Notes: generated from the letters alone by a model not told the origin. 64,000 bases of DNA from Xanthomonas vasicola (GCF_000772705.2 NZ_JSBW02000047.1:97611-161610); one strand, 5' to 3'; positions 18,854-28,816 are shown, counted from the first letter of the stretch. Numbers and translations are program-made.

Positions 18854-20221
18854 TTGAACGCACTCTCCTCCGAAATCCGTGTCACCGACGACAGCCTGCA
18901 GCGCCTTGAGGCGCTCACCGACATCTCGCAGCGCCTGCTCGAGCGCGCGCGCGCCGCCGGCGCGACCCAGGCCGAAGTCAGCTGCAGCGAAGAGCGCGGC
19001 CTGGACGTCAACGTGCGGCTGGGCGACGTGGAGACGGTCGAATCCACCCGCGATCGCGGCATTGCGGTCACGGTCTACTTCGGCAAGCGCAAGGGCAGTG
19101 CCAGCACTGCGGATTTGCAGGATTCCAGCCTGGAATCCACTGTGGCGCAGGCCTGCGCGATCGCCCGTTTCACCGAAGACGACGTGGCCAGCGGCCTGGC
19201 CGACCCGGAGTTGATGGCGCGTGAGTTTCCCGAGCTGGACAGCTGGCATCCGTGGGCACTGGACGCCGATACCGCGGTGGATCTGGCGCTGGCCTGCGAA
19301 ACCGCTGGCCGCGACGCTGACGCGCGCATCAGCAATTCCGATGGCGCCTCGGCCAGCACCGGGCTCAGCCTGGCGGTGTACGCCAACTCGCATGGCTTCA
19401 TCGGCCGCGAGCGCGGCACCCATCATTCGATCAGCTGCGCGTTGATTGCCGGGCAGGGCGACGGTATGCAGCGCGATGGCTGGTATAGCAGTGCGCTGGC
19501 GCGCGAGGATCTGGAAGCGCCGGATGCGATCGGCCGGCATGCTGCCGAGCGCACCCTGGCGCGTTTGCAGCCGCGTTCGCTGCCCACCGGCCAGCTGCCG
19601 GTGCTGTTTGCGCCGGAAGTGGCGCGCTCGTTGGTCGGTCACTTGCTCGGTGCCGTCTCCGGCGGCGCGCTGTATCGCCGCGCCAGCTTCCTGCTCGACA
19701 GCGTTGGCACCAAGCTGTTTCCAGACTGGTTCAACATCGAAGAACTACCGCATTTGCGCCGTGGCCTGCGCTCGGCCGCGTTCGATGGCGAAGGCGTGGC
19801 GACCCGGCGCTCGGCATTGATCAACGACGGCGTGCTGCAGCGTTATGTGCTGGGCAGTTACTCCGCACGCAAGCTAGGCCTGCAGACCACTGCCAATGCT
19901 GGTGGCGTACATAACCTGCAGGTCACCGCCAACGCGGGCGATCTGGCATCGATGATTGCCGGCATGTCGCGCGGCCTGCTGGTCACCGAGCTGATGGGCA
20001 ACGGCGTCAACCCCGTTACCGGCGATTACTCGCGCGGCGCCGGCGGTTTCTGGATCGAGAATGGCGTGATCGCCTACCCGGTCGATGGCCTGACTATCGC
20101 CGGCAATCTGCGCGATATGTTCGCCGGCATCGAGGCGGTGGGCAGCGATGTTGATCCGCGCTCGCACGTCAAGATCGGCTCGGTGCTGATCAATCGCATG
20201 ACGGTGGCTGGTGACAGCTAA
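18854..20221 (+). CDS. pmbA: Metalloprotease TldE (PmbA)
   Basis: Non-zinc-binding partner of TldD in the heterodimeric peptidase. The 455-residue product has the family features VSCSEERGLDVNVRLGDVETVESTRDRGI, SVGTKLFPDWFNIEE, the TTANAGGVHNLQV block and GNGVNPVTGDYSRGAGGFWIENG. The best start is TTG at 18854 with AAGGA eight bases upstream; an ATG further upstream would add 49 unrelated residues and overlap the divergent darP start. Pairs functionally with tldD at 16511. Confidence 0.95.
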   Translation: MNALSSEIRVTDDSLQRLEALTDISQRLLERARAAGATQAEVSCSEERGLDVNVRLGDVETVESTRDRGIAVTVYFGKRKGSASTADLQDSSLESTVAQACAIARFTEDDVASGLADPELMAREFPELDSWHPWALDADTAVDLALACETAGRDADARISNSDGASASTGLSLAVYANSHGFIGRERGTHHSISCALIAGQGDGMQRDGWYSSALAREDLEAPDAIGRHAAERTLARLQPRSLPTGQLPVLFAPEVARSLVGHLLGAVSGGALYRRASFLLDSVGTKLFPDWFNIEELPHLRRGLRSAAFDGEGVATRRSALINDGVLQRYVLGSYSARKLGLQTTANAGGVHNLQVTANAGDLASMIAGMSRGLLVTELMGNGVNPVTGDYSRGAGGFWIENGVIAYPVDGLTIAGNLRDMFAGIEAVGSDVDPRSHVKIGSVLINRMTVAGDS

Positions 20222-20620
20222 GCGGCATTCGTGGTGCCGAGATAGCTGGTTTTCGAGCGTCCGTTTGCTGCGCGGTGCAGGGTCACAAGCAGGCGCCGCG
20301 CGTGAGCTTGCGTGCGCGTAGCTGCAAGCGGGCGCACCACTGGTGCTTCCTGCCGCCTTTAACGAACTATGCGTAAAAGGGCATGGGGCATGCGCCGGCA
20401 CTCGCTACTTACGCGCGCTACATACGCAATCCGGGGCGCCGGTAGATCTGGAATCTGCGTGCTGCGGGTGGAAGCCAGTTCGCCGCGCTGGACGGCGCCT
20501 TCTCCGCCATTACGCTGCGCATTGCAGTTCCGGCAAGACCGCGCGCCCATGTCTTTCCGCACTGGTGGCTGGCTGAATCGTTGCTATAGTCCGCCGCACC
20601 ACAACCATGCATGGGGAGAC
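20222..20620. other. Intergenic region without a supported gene
   Basis: About 400 bases between pmbA and the DUF4870 gene. I see no conserved ORF, tRNA or strong hairpin. A TATAGT at 20585-20590 could be a -10 box for the downstream gene, without a clear -35. Confidence 0.5.
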
Positions 20621-20623
20621 ATG

Positions 20624-21010
20624 ATGAGCGAATTCGAATCGCACGCCGTACCGCCGCCGCCGGTCGGCACCAGCAGTCCGTCGGAAGAGCGCACACTCGC
20701 GCTGGCCGCGCACCTGCTTGGCATCCTGACCTCGTTTGTCGGTGCGTTGGTGATCTGGTTGATCAGCAAGGACGCCAGCCCCTCCAAGCCGTTCGCCACC
20801 GATCAAGCCAAGGAAGCACTGAATTTCCAGATCACCGTGATCATTGCCTACATGGCTGCAGTGATTCTGACCATCGTGTCGTTCGGCATCCTGTTCTTCG
20901 TACCGACACTGGTGTGGATCGCCAACCTGGTGCTGTGCATCCTGGCCGCGGTCAAGGCCAACAATGGCGAACATTACCGTTATCCGTTCACGCTGCGCCT
21001 GATCAAGTAA
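20624..21010 (+). CDS. DUF4870 domain membrane protein
   Basis: Small inner-membrane protein of 128 residues. After a hydrophilic N-terminus (VPPPPVGTSSPSEER) come three predicted membrane helices (about 24-46, LAAHLLGILTSFVGALVIWLI; about 70-92; about 95-112) and the DUF4870 signature in which KEALNFQ lies between helices one and two, ending HYRYPFTLRLIK. Tandem ATGs lie at 20621 and 20624; GGGGAG spacing favours the second. No specific function is established for the family. A strong terminator follows directly. Confidence 0.88.
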   Translation: MSEFESHAVPPPPVGTSSPSEERTLALAAHLLGILTSFVGALVIWLISKDASPSKPFATDQAKEALNFQITVIIAYMAAVILTIVSFGILFFVPTLVWIANLVLCILAAVKANNGEHYRYPFTLRLIK

Positions 21011-21027
21011 CCGGCGCGGTGCGAAAC

Positions 21028-21059
21028 ACAAAGGCCCGGCAGCAGTGCCGGGCCTTTGT
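21028..21059. terminator. Strong bidirectional terminator
   Basis: A 14-bp perfect stem (ACAAAGGCCCGGCA with TGCCGGGCCTTTGT, GCAG loop) separates the convergent DUF4870 and M35 genes and has U-rich flanks on both strands. Confidence 0.85.
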
Positions 21060-21079
21060 CGTTTCAGACGATGACGCAA

Positions 21080-22177
21080 TCAGTTCTGCGCCGGGGTGTT
21101 TTCGGCGAAGTACTCGTGGCTGTCGGCATTGGTGATGGCCTGCGCCGGGTTGCTGATCGCCAGACTGCGCGCGCCGGACTGGCCGTAGACGCGGTCCTGG
21201 GTGCCAGCCACCACGGTGAAGTGGCTGGTTTCGTGCACCAGGGTGCCGGCCTTGGAGTCAGTGCCGGTTGTGGACGCGCTCCAGAACGCGTTGCAGACGT
21301 GGATCTCGTACGGCTGGTTCGGATAGACGTAGGCATACGCATCTGCCGCATCCGCCTCGCAGCTGCAGTTGATCGTCAGCTGGCCGTTGTTCTGGTCCAG
21401 CGCATTATCGATGTTGACGAAGTTGGAGATGACCCGGCTGTAGCGCGAGGCGTTATAGGCACCGAACCAGGTTGTGTAGCGCGCGCCTGTGCTGCCGGCA
21501 TTGAGGTAGGTACGCGCGTTCTGCGAGTAGTTGCGCGCGGCAGTCACCGCACTGCCGGCCTGGCTGGTGCGGGTGGTGCTGCAGTTGAGGTAGTTGATGC
21601 CGTTGACTACAGCCGTCGGGCCGACGCTGAGCTGGCGCTGCACGCCACGGCGCGCGCCGTCCAGCCACACGGTAAGCGGGGTGCTGGTGGCCACGGCCGG
21701 CTCGCCGTTGGCGGTCTTCATCAGGCTGCCGTCGGAAAAGGAGGCGTACTGCAGCGCCGAGCGCACCTGGATGGTGTAGTTGCCGCTGGTGGACAGATCG
21801 TAGGCGCCGGCCAGATCGACCTCGCCCTTCACGCTCTGGCCCGGCTGCAGGATGGTGAAGTCGGCCGCCTTGGGCAAGCCGCGCTTGACCAGGCGCCCGG
21901 TGTAATCCACTGGCTTGCCGTCGCGGCTCACTTCCAGAATGCCGTTATCCAGCGACTTCAGCGGCAGCTGATAGGTCGGCACGCGTGCAATCTGGCTGCT
22001 GTTGTTGGTGACGGTGACGGCGATCTTGCCTTGATGGCGGCCAGCCTGGTCGGCCACCGGCGACAGTTCGATGGTCAACGGAACCGGGCCGCGCACGGAC
22101 TGCGCCTGCGCCGATCCGAGGATGCCGACAACGGCCAGCGTGCCTGCTGCAAACGATGCGAAAAAAATATTCTTCAC
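21080..22177 (-). CDS. Secreted M35-family (deuterolysin-type) metallopeptidase
   Basis: Exported zinc endopeptidase of 365 residues. It has a signal peptide (FFASFAAGTLAVVGILGSAQA-Q), an N-terminal beta domain (about 25-170, PLTIELSP... VTVTNNS), and an M35 catalytic domain with HETSH at 315-319 plus the aspzincin aspartate in GTQD (328). Cysteines at NCSTT, NCSCE and VCNAF could form disulfides. The start is GTG at 22177 preceded by GGAG. Such enzymes degrade external protein and may help plant colonisation, but a role here is inference. It has its own long upstream region. Confidence 0.9.
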   Translation of the reverse strand: MKNIFFASFAAGTLAVVGILGSAQAQSVRGPVPLTIELSPVADQAGRHQGKIAVTVTNNSSQIARVPTYQLPLKSLDNGILEVSRDGKPVDYTGRLVKRGLPKAADFTILQPGQSVKGEVDLAGAYDLSTSGNYTIQVRSALQYASFSDGSLMKTANGEPAVATSTPLTVWLDGARRGVQRQLSVGPTAVVNGINYLNCSTTRTSQAGSAVTAARNYSQNARTYLNAGSTGARYTTWFGAYNASRYSRVISNFVNIDNALDQNNGQLTINCSCEADAADAYAYVYPNQPYEIHVCNAFWSASTTGTDSKAGTLVHETSHFTVVAGTQDRVYGQSGARSLAISNPAQAITNADSHEYFAENTPAQN

Positions 22178-22372
22178 CAGTGACTCTCCGTGTGATCGGG
22201 GGATGTCCGCGGATGCGGGCAACCTAAACCTAGGCAGGACGAGCGGGCACGACAAGCTTTTTTATTTCGTATATTTTTGTTTTGAAATTTATACTGAAAG
22301 TCTCGGAAATATCGTCTATGTTGATAATTCAGCTTAATAATGTGCAGTTCGTCATATGTTGCGGGCTGGCGC

Positions 22373-22389
22373 GTGTCAGTCGCTGACAC
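22373..22389. promoter_or_regulatory. Perfect inverted repeat in the M35 upstream region
   Basis: GTGTCAG-TCG-CTGACAC is a 7+7 perfect palindrome about 200 bases upstream of the M35 start, beside an unusually AT-rich stretch (22255-22340). It resembles a dimeric regulator's operator; no regulator can be named. Nothing else is evident in 22178-22640. Confidence 0.35.
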
Positions 22390-22640
22390 AAATGCACGCA
22401 GGAAAAGTTTCGATATGTGATCAAGTTCTCTGGTTGAGAGATCACACTACAGACGTTGAGCGTGCGCTGGCGCACGGAGTGCGCAAATCGTTTCCTGCGA
22501 GGCTGGTTTTTATGTCTCGCACGGCCGATATGTGGCCGTAGAGACGACCACATGCTATGGCATCTAATCGAGTGCCAAAGACCGGTTCGGGTATCCGCTA
22601 CACCCGCTCATTGCAGCGTGTAACGGCGTGCCAACTGCGT

Positions 22641-23516
22641 CTAGTGCGCGCGGTCCACCGCAAACCGGCCCAAGCTGGCCAATATTTCGCCTGGTTGCCC
22701 ATAGGGCTGCAGCACGTCGTGCATGCGCGTGGCCAGTTCGGCCAGTTTCGCCTTGGCGCCGTCCATCCCGAGCAGAGCGGGGTAAGTGGATTTGGATTGC
22801 GCCGCGTCCTTGCCGGCGGTCTTGCCCAACTGGGCCGAGCTCGATTCCACATCCAGGATGTCATCGCGCACCTGGAACGCCAGGCCCAGCGCGTCGGCAA
22901 ATGCGCCAAGACGCTGCTGGTCGTCCGCCGCTGCGCCGCCCGTGAGCGCGCCCATACGCACCGCCGCTCGGATCAACGCGCCGGTCTTGAGCGCATGCAT
23001 GCGTTGCAGGTCCTGCAACGGCTGCAGTTGCCCGGTCGCATCCATATCCAGCGCCTGGCCGCCGCACATGCCGGCCGCACCCGCAGCCGTCGCCAGGCTC
23101 TGCATCCAGCCCACGCGCAGTTCGGCGCTGGTGGATGCTGCGGCCAGCAGTTCGAAAGCTCGTGTCTGCAAGGCGTCGCCGGCCAGAATCGCGGTGGCTT
23201 CGTCGAAGGCGATATGCACGGTGGGCTGGCCGCGCCGCAGCGCGTCGTCGTCCATCGCCGGCAAGTCGTCGTGCACCAGCGAATAGGCGTGAATCAGCTC
23301 CACCGCCACCGCAGGCGTGTCGAGCTGGTCCTCAGCAGCGCCGAACAATGCGCCGCTTGCATAAACCAGCAGCGGACGCATGCGCTTGCCACCGCCCAGC
23401 ACTGCGTAGCGCATTGCTGCATGCAGGCGCTGCGGCGCATGCGTAGCGCTCGGCAAGCCGGCCTCCAGGCTGCGTTCGGTGCGGGCGATCCAGTGGTCGA
23501 ACAGCGCCGAACTCAT
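22641..23516 (-). CDS. ispA: Polyprenyl synthetase, probable farnesyl diphosphate synthase
   Basis: Condenses isopentenyl diphosphate with dimethylallyl and geranyl diphosphate to make farnesyl diphosphate for quinones and undecaprenyl carriers. The 291-residue enzyme has GGGKRMRPLL, the first aspartate-rich motif DDLPAMDDD (83-91) and the second DDILD (218-222). The residues before the first motif (AYSLVH) fit a short-chain synthase. It starts one base after the xseB stop, an arrangement typical of the xseB-ispA operon. In many species dxs follows; here the M35 gene does. Confidence 0.95.
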   Translation of the reverse strand: MSSALFDHWIARTERSLEAGLPSATHAPQRLHAAMRYAVLGGGKRMRPLLVYASGALFGAAEDQLDTPAVAVELIHAYSLVHDDLPAMDDDALRRGQPTVHIAFDEATAILAGDALQTRAFELLAAASTSAELRVGWMQSLATAAGAAGMCGGQALDMDATGQLQPLQDLQRMHALKTGALIRAAVRMGALTGGAAADDQQRLGAFADALGLAFQVRDDILDVESSSAQLGKTAGKDAAQSKSTYPALLGMDGAKAKLAELATRMHDVLQPYGQPGEILASLGRFAVDRAH

Positions 23517-23517
23517 C

Positions 23518-23778
23518 TCAGCCGTCCAGCGACGGCGGTTCGAAGGCTTCGGCAAGCTCGGGGCGGGCAGGGTCGGTCAACAGGCGCACCCGCAGTTCGG
23601 CCTGTTCCAGCGCCTGCTGGCAGTCGCGGTACAACCCGATGCCGCGTTCGTAGGCCGTGAGCGATTGCTCCAGGCTCAGATCGCCGACCTCCAGCTTCTG
23701 CACCAGTTGCTCGAGTTCTTCCAGCGACTGTTCGAAGCGGGCAACCGGGGACGTTTCGTTCAAGGACTTCTTGGCCAT
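23518..23778 (-). CDS. xseB: Exodeoxyribonuclease VII small subunit
   Basis: XseB (86 residues) binds XseA to form exonuclease VII, which degrades single-stranded DNA. It shows the family pattern [32 protein letters not shown] (two helices forming a coiled hairpin) and [15 protein letters not shown]. The start is ATG at 23778; longer forms would run into tilS in another frame. xseA is not in the window. Confidence 0.95.
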   Translation of the reverse strand: MAKKSLNETSPVARFEQSLEELEQLVQKLEVGDLSLEQSLTAYERGIGLYRDCQQALEQAELRVRLLTDPARPELAEAFEPPSLDG

Positions 23779-23809
23779 CGCTAAAGTGTGCGGCGCGCGC
23801 GCAGGCGGG

Positions 23810-25219
23810 TCAATTCGCATCGGCAGCTGCGCGCCATTGCAGCGATGCGGCGTTGGCCTGTAACCATGCGTCCAAGTTGCCGGAAATGATGCGATCGCCG
23901 GCGGCAAGTACCTGCGTGCCTTCCCACAGGATCGGCAGGCGCTTGCGTTCCCATGGCGGTAAATCCAGCGCCTGCAGCAGATGTTTGAGTTGATGCGAAT
24001 GCGCGCGCCGCGGCAACACAATGCGCTCGCCGCCCTGGCGTGCGCGCGCCAGCAGCGGTTGCGCAAAACGCAGGCCGGGCGCGCCGAGCAAGCGCAACTG
24101 CGCACCATCGGGCAATTGCAGCGGCACTGCGCCATCCCACGACGCTTGCCAGTCTGACGGCCAGACCGCAGCGGGGCGATGCAGAAACAGGCACTGACGC
24201 CAACGGCGGATTTCCATTTGCTGCCACGCGAAGCATGCTTGCCGGTCTGCGGCGTAGTGGTCGATTTCCCGTTCCAGTGCGGCCACGCCTTGCGCCGGCA
24301 GTGGGGGCGCGTGAGCAGCGCTCACCCACGCGCGCAACAGCCGTGCTCTTCGTTCGATAGGTTGCGCACGCAACGCGTGCAGATCCAGCGCGCCGCTTGC
24401 GGTGCGCACGCTTGGCAACAACGCCATGTCCTGCTGCAGCAGTAATGCGCTGGCATCGGCGCTCAGTTGCGCACTGCGCGCCAGCGCATCGGCTGCTTGC
24501 GGCCAGCGTTGCTGCAGCAACGGCAACACCTGGCTGCGCAGGAAATTGCGGTCGTGGCGTGGATCGGCGTTGCTGGGATCTTCGATCCAGCGCAACCCTT
24601 GCGCGAGCGCATAGGCGAGCAGATCGGCGCGGGCATGCGCCAGCAACGGGCGCCACAGCGTGCCGTTGGCGAAGGGGCGCTGCGGGCGCATCGCCGCCAG
24701 TCCTTCCGGGCCGGAGGCGCGCAGCGCACGCAGCAGGAATGTTTCAGCCTGATCGTCGCGATGGTGCGCCAGCGCCAGCCATTCGCCAGCGGCGAGTGCG
24801 TGCTCGAATGCAGTGTGGCGCGCGTTGCGTGCTGCCGCTTCCAGACCAAGGCCGCTATCGCGCTCGACGTGCACCTGCACGATCTGCAACGGTACCTGCA
24901 GCGCATCGCAGCTGCGTTGGCAATGCGCGGCCCAGGCGTCTGCATCGGTATGCAGCCCGTGATGCACATGCAGCGCGCGCAATCCTGCTTGGCGATAGCG
25001 CGGCGTCGCCGCCAGCAAATGCAGCAGCACGTTGGAATCCATCCCGCCGCTGTAGGCCAGCAATACCGGGCCGGGCGGAGTGGTGGGCAGCAGTAGCGGG
25101 GTATCGATCACCACAGGCGCGATCCTGCGGCCAATACTGCGCGCCCAGCGAGCGGGCGTTGAACGCGTTGCGTGATTGCCGAGCGATGCCTTGATTGGCG
25201 CGTTGTCTGCAAGCGCCAT
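23810..25219 (-). CDS. tilS: tRNA(Ile)-lysidine synthase
   Basis: TilS attaches lysine to C34 of the CAU-anticodon tRNA-Ile, changing its codon to AUA and its identity to isoleucine; it is essential. The PP-loop SGGMDS is at 57-62, followed by [31 protein letters not shown] and [17 protein letters not shown], the substrate-binding region with [16 protein letters not shown], and C-terminal TilS domains. As drawn it is 469 residues. The family normally opens just before [18 protein letters not shown], so a GTG near 25114 (VVIDTP) could be the true start. xseB follows it 31 bases downstream, so the genes may share an mRNA. Confidence 0.92.
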   Translation of the reverse strand: MALADNAPIKASLGNHATRSTPARWARSIGRRIAPVVIDTPLLLPTTPPGPVLLAYSGGMDSNVLLHLLAATPRYRQAGLRALHVHHGLHTDADAWAAHCQRSCDALQVPLQIVQVHVERDSGLGLEAAARNARHTAFEHALAAGEWLALAHHRDDQAETFLLRALRASGPEGLAAMRPQRPFANGTLWRPLLAHARADLLAYALAQGLRWIEDPSNADPRHDRNFLRSQVLPLLQQRWPQAADALARSAQLSADASALLLQQDMALLPSVRTASGALDLHALRAQPIERRARLLRAWVSAAHAPPLPAQGVAALEREIDHYAADRQACFAWQQMEIRRWRQCLFLHRPAAVWPSDWQASWDGAVPLQLPDGAQLRLLGAPGLRFAQPLLARARQGGERIVLPRRAHSHQLKHLLQALDLPPWERKRLPILWEGTQVLAAGDRIISGNLDAWLQANAASLQWRAAADAN

Positions 25220-25252
25220 ATCTGTGCGCCAAAGCTACGGCCCTGGGGCGAA

Positions 25253-25540
25253 CCTAGCGCGGCTCGGGTATCACGGTCACCGCACCAATCCCCTGCGACC
25301 AACCTGATCGCAAAGCTGGCGGTGCGGAGCTGTAGACGTTCCCAGCTGTTACCGCCCATCAACTCCATTGTCTTTTGTACGCGACAACTGCGGCGCTGGT
25401 GTACTGCTACCGCGTCTAGGGCATCGCGCTTTTTTGCGTGGCCACTGCACCGATCGCCCTCGGCTAGCCTGACCGCAGCGATGGTGCCCCTGACCTGCAG
25501 CGGTTCCAAGGCGTTGCCGCATAGCGCGCTGGCGATGCCA
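25253..25540. repeat. Diverged tandem duplication upstream of tilS
   Basis: Two 83-base blocks, at about 25275-25357 and 25442-25524, align without gaps at roughly 60 percent identity (both contain CACYGCACCRATC and end TTRCCGC). I see no protein-coding gene in 25220-25618. Origin unknown. Confidence 0.4.
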
Positions 25541-25618
25541 TGCGAGCGGATTAAGTGACCACGCTGCGGACGCCTCATGCGTCGGCTCGCCTCCCGTTGC
25601 AGCAGCACCGCTTACGCA

Positions 25619-27325
25619 TCAGCGCTTGACCGCAGCCTCGAACGTAGCCGGCTTGGGCAACTCGACCGGAACGCCGGCGGCATCGCAGGTGCCGGCCTTG
25701 CACAGGCGCTCGCGCAGGCGCGGAGTGGCCTGGACGATGACGTGGTAGATCACGTTCTCTTCCAGCGTGCCGCGGAATGCAGCGCTGCCAGGGCCGGTGG
25801 CCCAGATGCCGACGTCTTCGCCGCCGTGGCTTTCGGATTTGGTCGGCACCAGCGACTCCTGCATATAGCTGGGCGCTTCGGTGTCCACATGGGTCAGGTC
25901 CGGGCGGCCGGCAGCCGGCTCGCTGCTGCTGGGCTCATGCGGATACTTTTTTGGGCCGGCCGGCTGCGCGTTGCTGGCGCCGGTGTAGCCGGGGCCATTG
26001 GCGTAGCTGAGCGTGGTGTACGGCTGGCCAGCCAGATCGCTGGCCAGCTGGCTGCGGTCGCCTTCTTCGCCGCCGGTACCGCGCACCTTGCCCAGGATGG
26101 GATTACCGCGCACCGGGTAGCCAACGAAGTTGAGCGTGTGCGAATGGTCGGCGGTGACAATGATCAGCGTGTCCGGCGGCGCGGTCTGCACAGCAACGCG
26201 CACGGCATCGGACAGCGACACGGTTTCATCCAGCGCGCGGTAGGCGTTGCCGGCGTGGTTGGCATGATCGATACGGCCGCCTTCGACCATCAGCACGAAG
26301 CCGTTGGTATCGCGCGACAGCGACTGGATCGCGGTGCGGGTCATTTCGGTCAGGCTGGGCTCGCCCTGAGGGGTGCGGTTGCGGTCGTGATCGAACTGCA
26401 TGTGGTCCGGCTCGAACAGGCCCAGCAACGCCGGTGCGCCGGCTACTGCCTTCAGTTGTTGCTCGTTCCAGACATAGGCGCCCTGCGGATGCGCCTGTTT
26501 CCACTCGGCGACCAGATCGCGGCCGTCCAGGCGCAGGCCCACCTTGTCGTCGTATTCCGGGTCGCGCTCCTGCACGGTCTGGAACTGGCTGCGTCCTCCC
26601 CCCAACACCACCTGCGGGCCACGGCCGTAGCGGGCAGTGGAGAGCAACTGCTGGGCGATGTCCTGGCAGCCGGCAGTGCGTGCCGACTCGGGAAGGTCGG
26701 TGTCGTTTTCCCAGTTGCGGTCCGGCGAATGCGCATAGGTTGCCGCCGGCGTGGCATGGGTCAGACGCGTGGTGGTGACGATGCCGGTGGCCATGCCGGC
26801 GCTGTCGGCCAGCTGCAGCCAACTCAGCAGGCCCTTATTCAAGCTGTCAGCGCAATCGCTGCGGTTGCCGCTGCTGACCCCGATCGCGCCCATATGCGAC
26901 TTCACCCCGGTGGTGATCGCGGTCATCGTGCCGGCCGAATCCGGCGTCTGCGAATCGGTGTTGTAGGTCTTGCTGAAGGCGGTGGCGGGAAATTGCTCCC
27001 ACGACAGCAGGTTCTCTTCGCCCGGCCCGCCCTTGCGCTGGCCGTCCAGGATGCGCGCGGCGGCGACCGTGGTCAGGCTCATGCCATCGCCCAGGAACAG
27101 GATCACGTTGCGCGCCTCGCCGGCCATGGCGCCATTGCCGGCCGCGCGGGCGGCGCCGGAGCGGTACCACCATTGCGGGGTTTCGCCGGCCGGGTGCGCG
27201 ACCTGCGGCACCTCTACGCGGACCGATGCAGGTGCAGAGGCGGTGCTCCCGGTGGTGGAGGCGCAGGCGGCGACGCACAGCGTGGTCAGGGCGGCGAGGG
27301 TGGGCAGGCAATAACGCATCGGCAT
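25619..27325 (-). CDS. phoA: Alkaline phosphatase, lipoprotein-type signal
   Basis: Periplasmic or membrane-tethered alkaline phosphatase that frees phosphate from monoesters. The 568-residue product has an N-terminal LTTLCVAAC lipobox-like signal, the metal-binding FLGDGMS, the nucleophile region TPDSAGTMTA, MVEGGRIDHANHAGNA and IVTADHSHT, all in the usual order. A Pro/Ser-rich insert (KKYPHEPSSSEPAAGRPD) lies before the last metal site region (SHGGEDVGIWATGPG). Start choice lies among ATGs at 27352, 27325 and 27319; none has a clear Shine-Dalgarno. Divergent from the symporter across about 140 bases, the likely site of both promoters. Phosphate regulation is expected for the family, but I see no certain Pho box. 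Confidence 0.92.
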   Translation of the reverse strand: MPMRYCLPTLAALTTLCVAACASTTGSTASAPASVRVEVPQVAHPAGETPQWWYRSGAARAAGNGAMAGEARNVILFLGDGMSLTTVAAARILDGQRKGGPGEENLLSWEQFPATAFSKTYNTDSQTPDSAGTMTAITTGVKSHMGAIGVSSGNRSDCADSLNKGLLSWLQLADSAGMATGIVTTTRLTHATPAATYAHSPDRNWENDTDLPESARTAGCQDIAQQLLSTARYGRGPQVVLGGGRSQFQTVQERDPEYDDKVGLRLDGRDLVAEWKQAHPQGAYVWNEQQLKAVAGAPALLGLFEPDHMQFDHDRNRTPQGEPSLTEMTRTAIQSLSRDTNGFVLMVEGGRIDHANHAGNAYRALDETVSLSDAVRVAVQTAPPDTLIIVTADHSHTLNFVGYPVRGNPILGKVRGTGGEEGDRSQLASDLAGQPYTTLSYANGPGYTGASNAQPAGPKKYPHEPSSSEPAAGRPDLTHVDTEAPSYMQESLVPTKSESHGGEDVGIWATGPGSAAFRGTLEENVIYHVIVQATPRLRERLCKAGTCDAAGVPVELPKPATFEAAVKR

Positions 27326-27466
27326 CGGACTCGTGGCTGAATCAATGCCCATTATGCCGCGACGGGTGGTGTCACACCGATGACACAGCGCTGTTCCAGC
27401 TGTGGTCTCGCGGGCAGCGCAGGCCTGGGCTATGGTGCATGCACTCTCCCCGGAAGATTCGACGAC

Positions 27467-28807
27467 ATGAAACTGGTTGCGGCCTGGTTGCGCATTCCGT
27501 TCTGGCAGCGCGTGGTGGCCGGCTTTGCGCTGGGTGCGATCGCCGGTGCGGCCATGGGCCCGGCCGCCGATGTGTGGTTCGGTCCACTGGGCGATCTGTA
27601 CGTCACGCTGATCAAGATGATCGCGATCCCGCTGGTGTTCTTCGCGGTGATCAATGCGATCTCGTCCTTGCACGGGCAAAAATCGGTCGCCGCGCTCGGC
27701 GGGCGCACATTTTTGTGGTTCGTCATCACCGCGGCATTGGCGGTGGGCGTGGGCCTTGCGGTCGGCACGATCATGCAGCCGGGCGCTGGCCATTTCAGTT
27801 TGAGTGTGGATTCGGCCTGGAAGCCGCGCGATGTGCCCAGCCCGATCAAGGTGCTGCTGGACGTGGTGCCGTCCAACCCGTTCTACGCACTGACCGGCAT
27901 CGGCACCAAGACCAATGCTGCCGGCGAAACGGTGCTGGCGGCGGGGCGTGGTTCAATCCTGCCGGTGATCTTCTTCGCCGGGTTGCTGGGGTTTGCGATG
28001 GTCAAGCTGGGTGAGCGTGTCGCCGAGGCGCGCAAGCTCACCGGGCAGATGAGCGACATCATGATCCAGGTGACGCGCTTCGTGCTGGAGATGACCCCGC
28101 TCGGGACGTTTGGCCTGATCGCCAGCCTGGTCGGCAGCTACGGCTTTGCGAAACTGCTGCCGTTCGGCAATTTTGTGCTGGCGCTGTATGTGGCCTGCGC
28201 GATCCATATTCTGGTCGTCTACAGCAGCCTGTTGCTCGCACATGGGCTTAACCCGTGGAAGTTTTTCCGCGGTGCCGCGCCCGGCATGCAGGTGGCGTTT
28301 GTCAGTTCGTCGAGCTTTGCAGCAATGCCGGTGGCGATGCGTTCGATCACGCATAACCTGGGTGTCAGCAAGGATTACGCTGCATTTGCGGTGCCGTTGG
28401 GCGCCAGCATCAAGATGGACGGCTGCGGCGCCATCTTTCCCGCGTTGTGCGCAGTGTTCATTGGGCAATACACCGGGGTGCCACTGACCGCCAATCAGTA
28501 TTTCGTGGTGCTGCTTGCCTCGGTGCTCGGCAGCTTCGGCACGGCCGGCGTACCCGGTACTGCGGTGATCATGGCGACCGTGGTGCTGAGTGCAGCCAAT
28601 CTGCCGCTGGAAGTGATCGGCTATCTGTATGCGATCGATCGCATCCTCGACATGATGCGCACCATGACCAACGTCACCGGGCAGATGCTGGTGCCGGTGC
28701 TGGTGGCCAAGGAGACCGGCTTGCTCGACAAGAGTATCTACGACGCGGCGTCGACCAATGTCGGGTTGGAAGATCCGCCCGCCGACAGTGCCAAGCCACT
28801 GCGCTGA
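27467..28807 (+). CDS. Dicarboxylate/amino acid:cation symporter (DAACS family)
   Basis: Inner-membrane secondary transporter of 446 residues with about eight membrane helices and two re-entrant hairpins. The serine-rich hairpin FVSSSSFAAMPVAM, the helix-7 SIKMDGCGAIFPA segment (NMDGT in canonical members) and the GSFGTAGVPGTAVIMATVVL hairpin are diagnostic. Substrates in the family are glutamate, aspartate, or C4 dicarboxylates; the sequence does not let me choose. ATG 27467 follows a CGGAAG-like Shine-Dalgarno and removes 29 non-conserved residues. The methyltransferase gene starts nine bases after its stop. Confidence 0.92.
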   Translation: MKLVAAWLRIPFWQRVVAGFALGAIAGAAMGPAADVWFGPLGDLYVTLIKMIAIPLVFFAVINAISSLHGQKSVAALGGRTFLWFVITAALAVGVGLAVGTIMQPGAGHFSLSVDSAWKPRDVPSPIKVLLDVVPSNPFYALTGIGTKTNAAGETVLAAGRGSILPVIFFAGLLGFAMVKLGERVAEARKLTGQMSDIMIQVTRFVLEMTPLGTFGLIASLVGSYGFAKLLPFGNFVLALYVACAIHILVVYSSLLLAHGLNPWKFFRGAAPGMQVAFVSSSSFAAMPVAMRSITHNLGVSKDYAAFAVPLGASIKMDGCGAIFPALCAVFIGQYTGVPLTANQYFVVLLASVLGSFGTAGVPGTAVIMATVVLSAANLPLEVIGYLYAIDRILDMMRTMTNVTGQMLVPVLVAKETGLLDKSIYDAASTNVGLEDPPADSAKPLR

Positions 28808-28816
28808 GGCTGCTGC

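Noticed and set aside
25108..25608. 166-codon minus-strand protein upstream of tilS
   Set aside because: It overlaps the tilS start, has no recognisable motif, and its two similar halves are explained by the DNA-level duplication.
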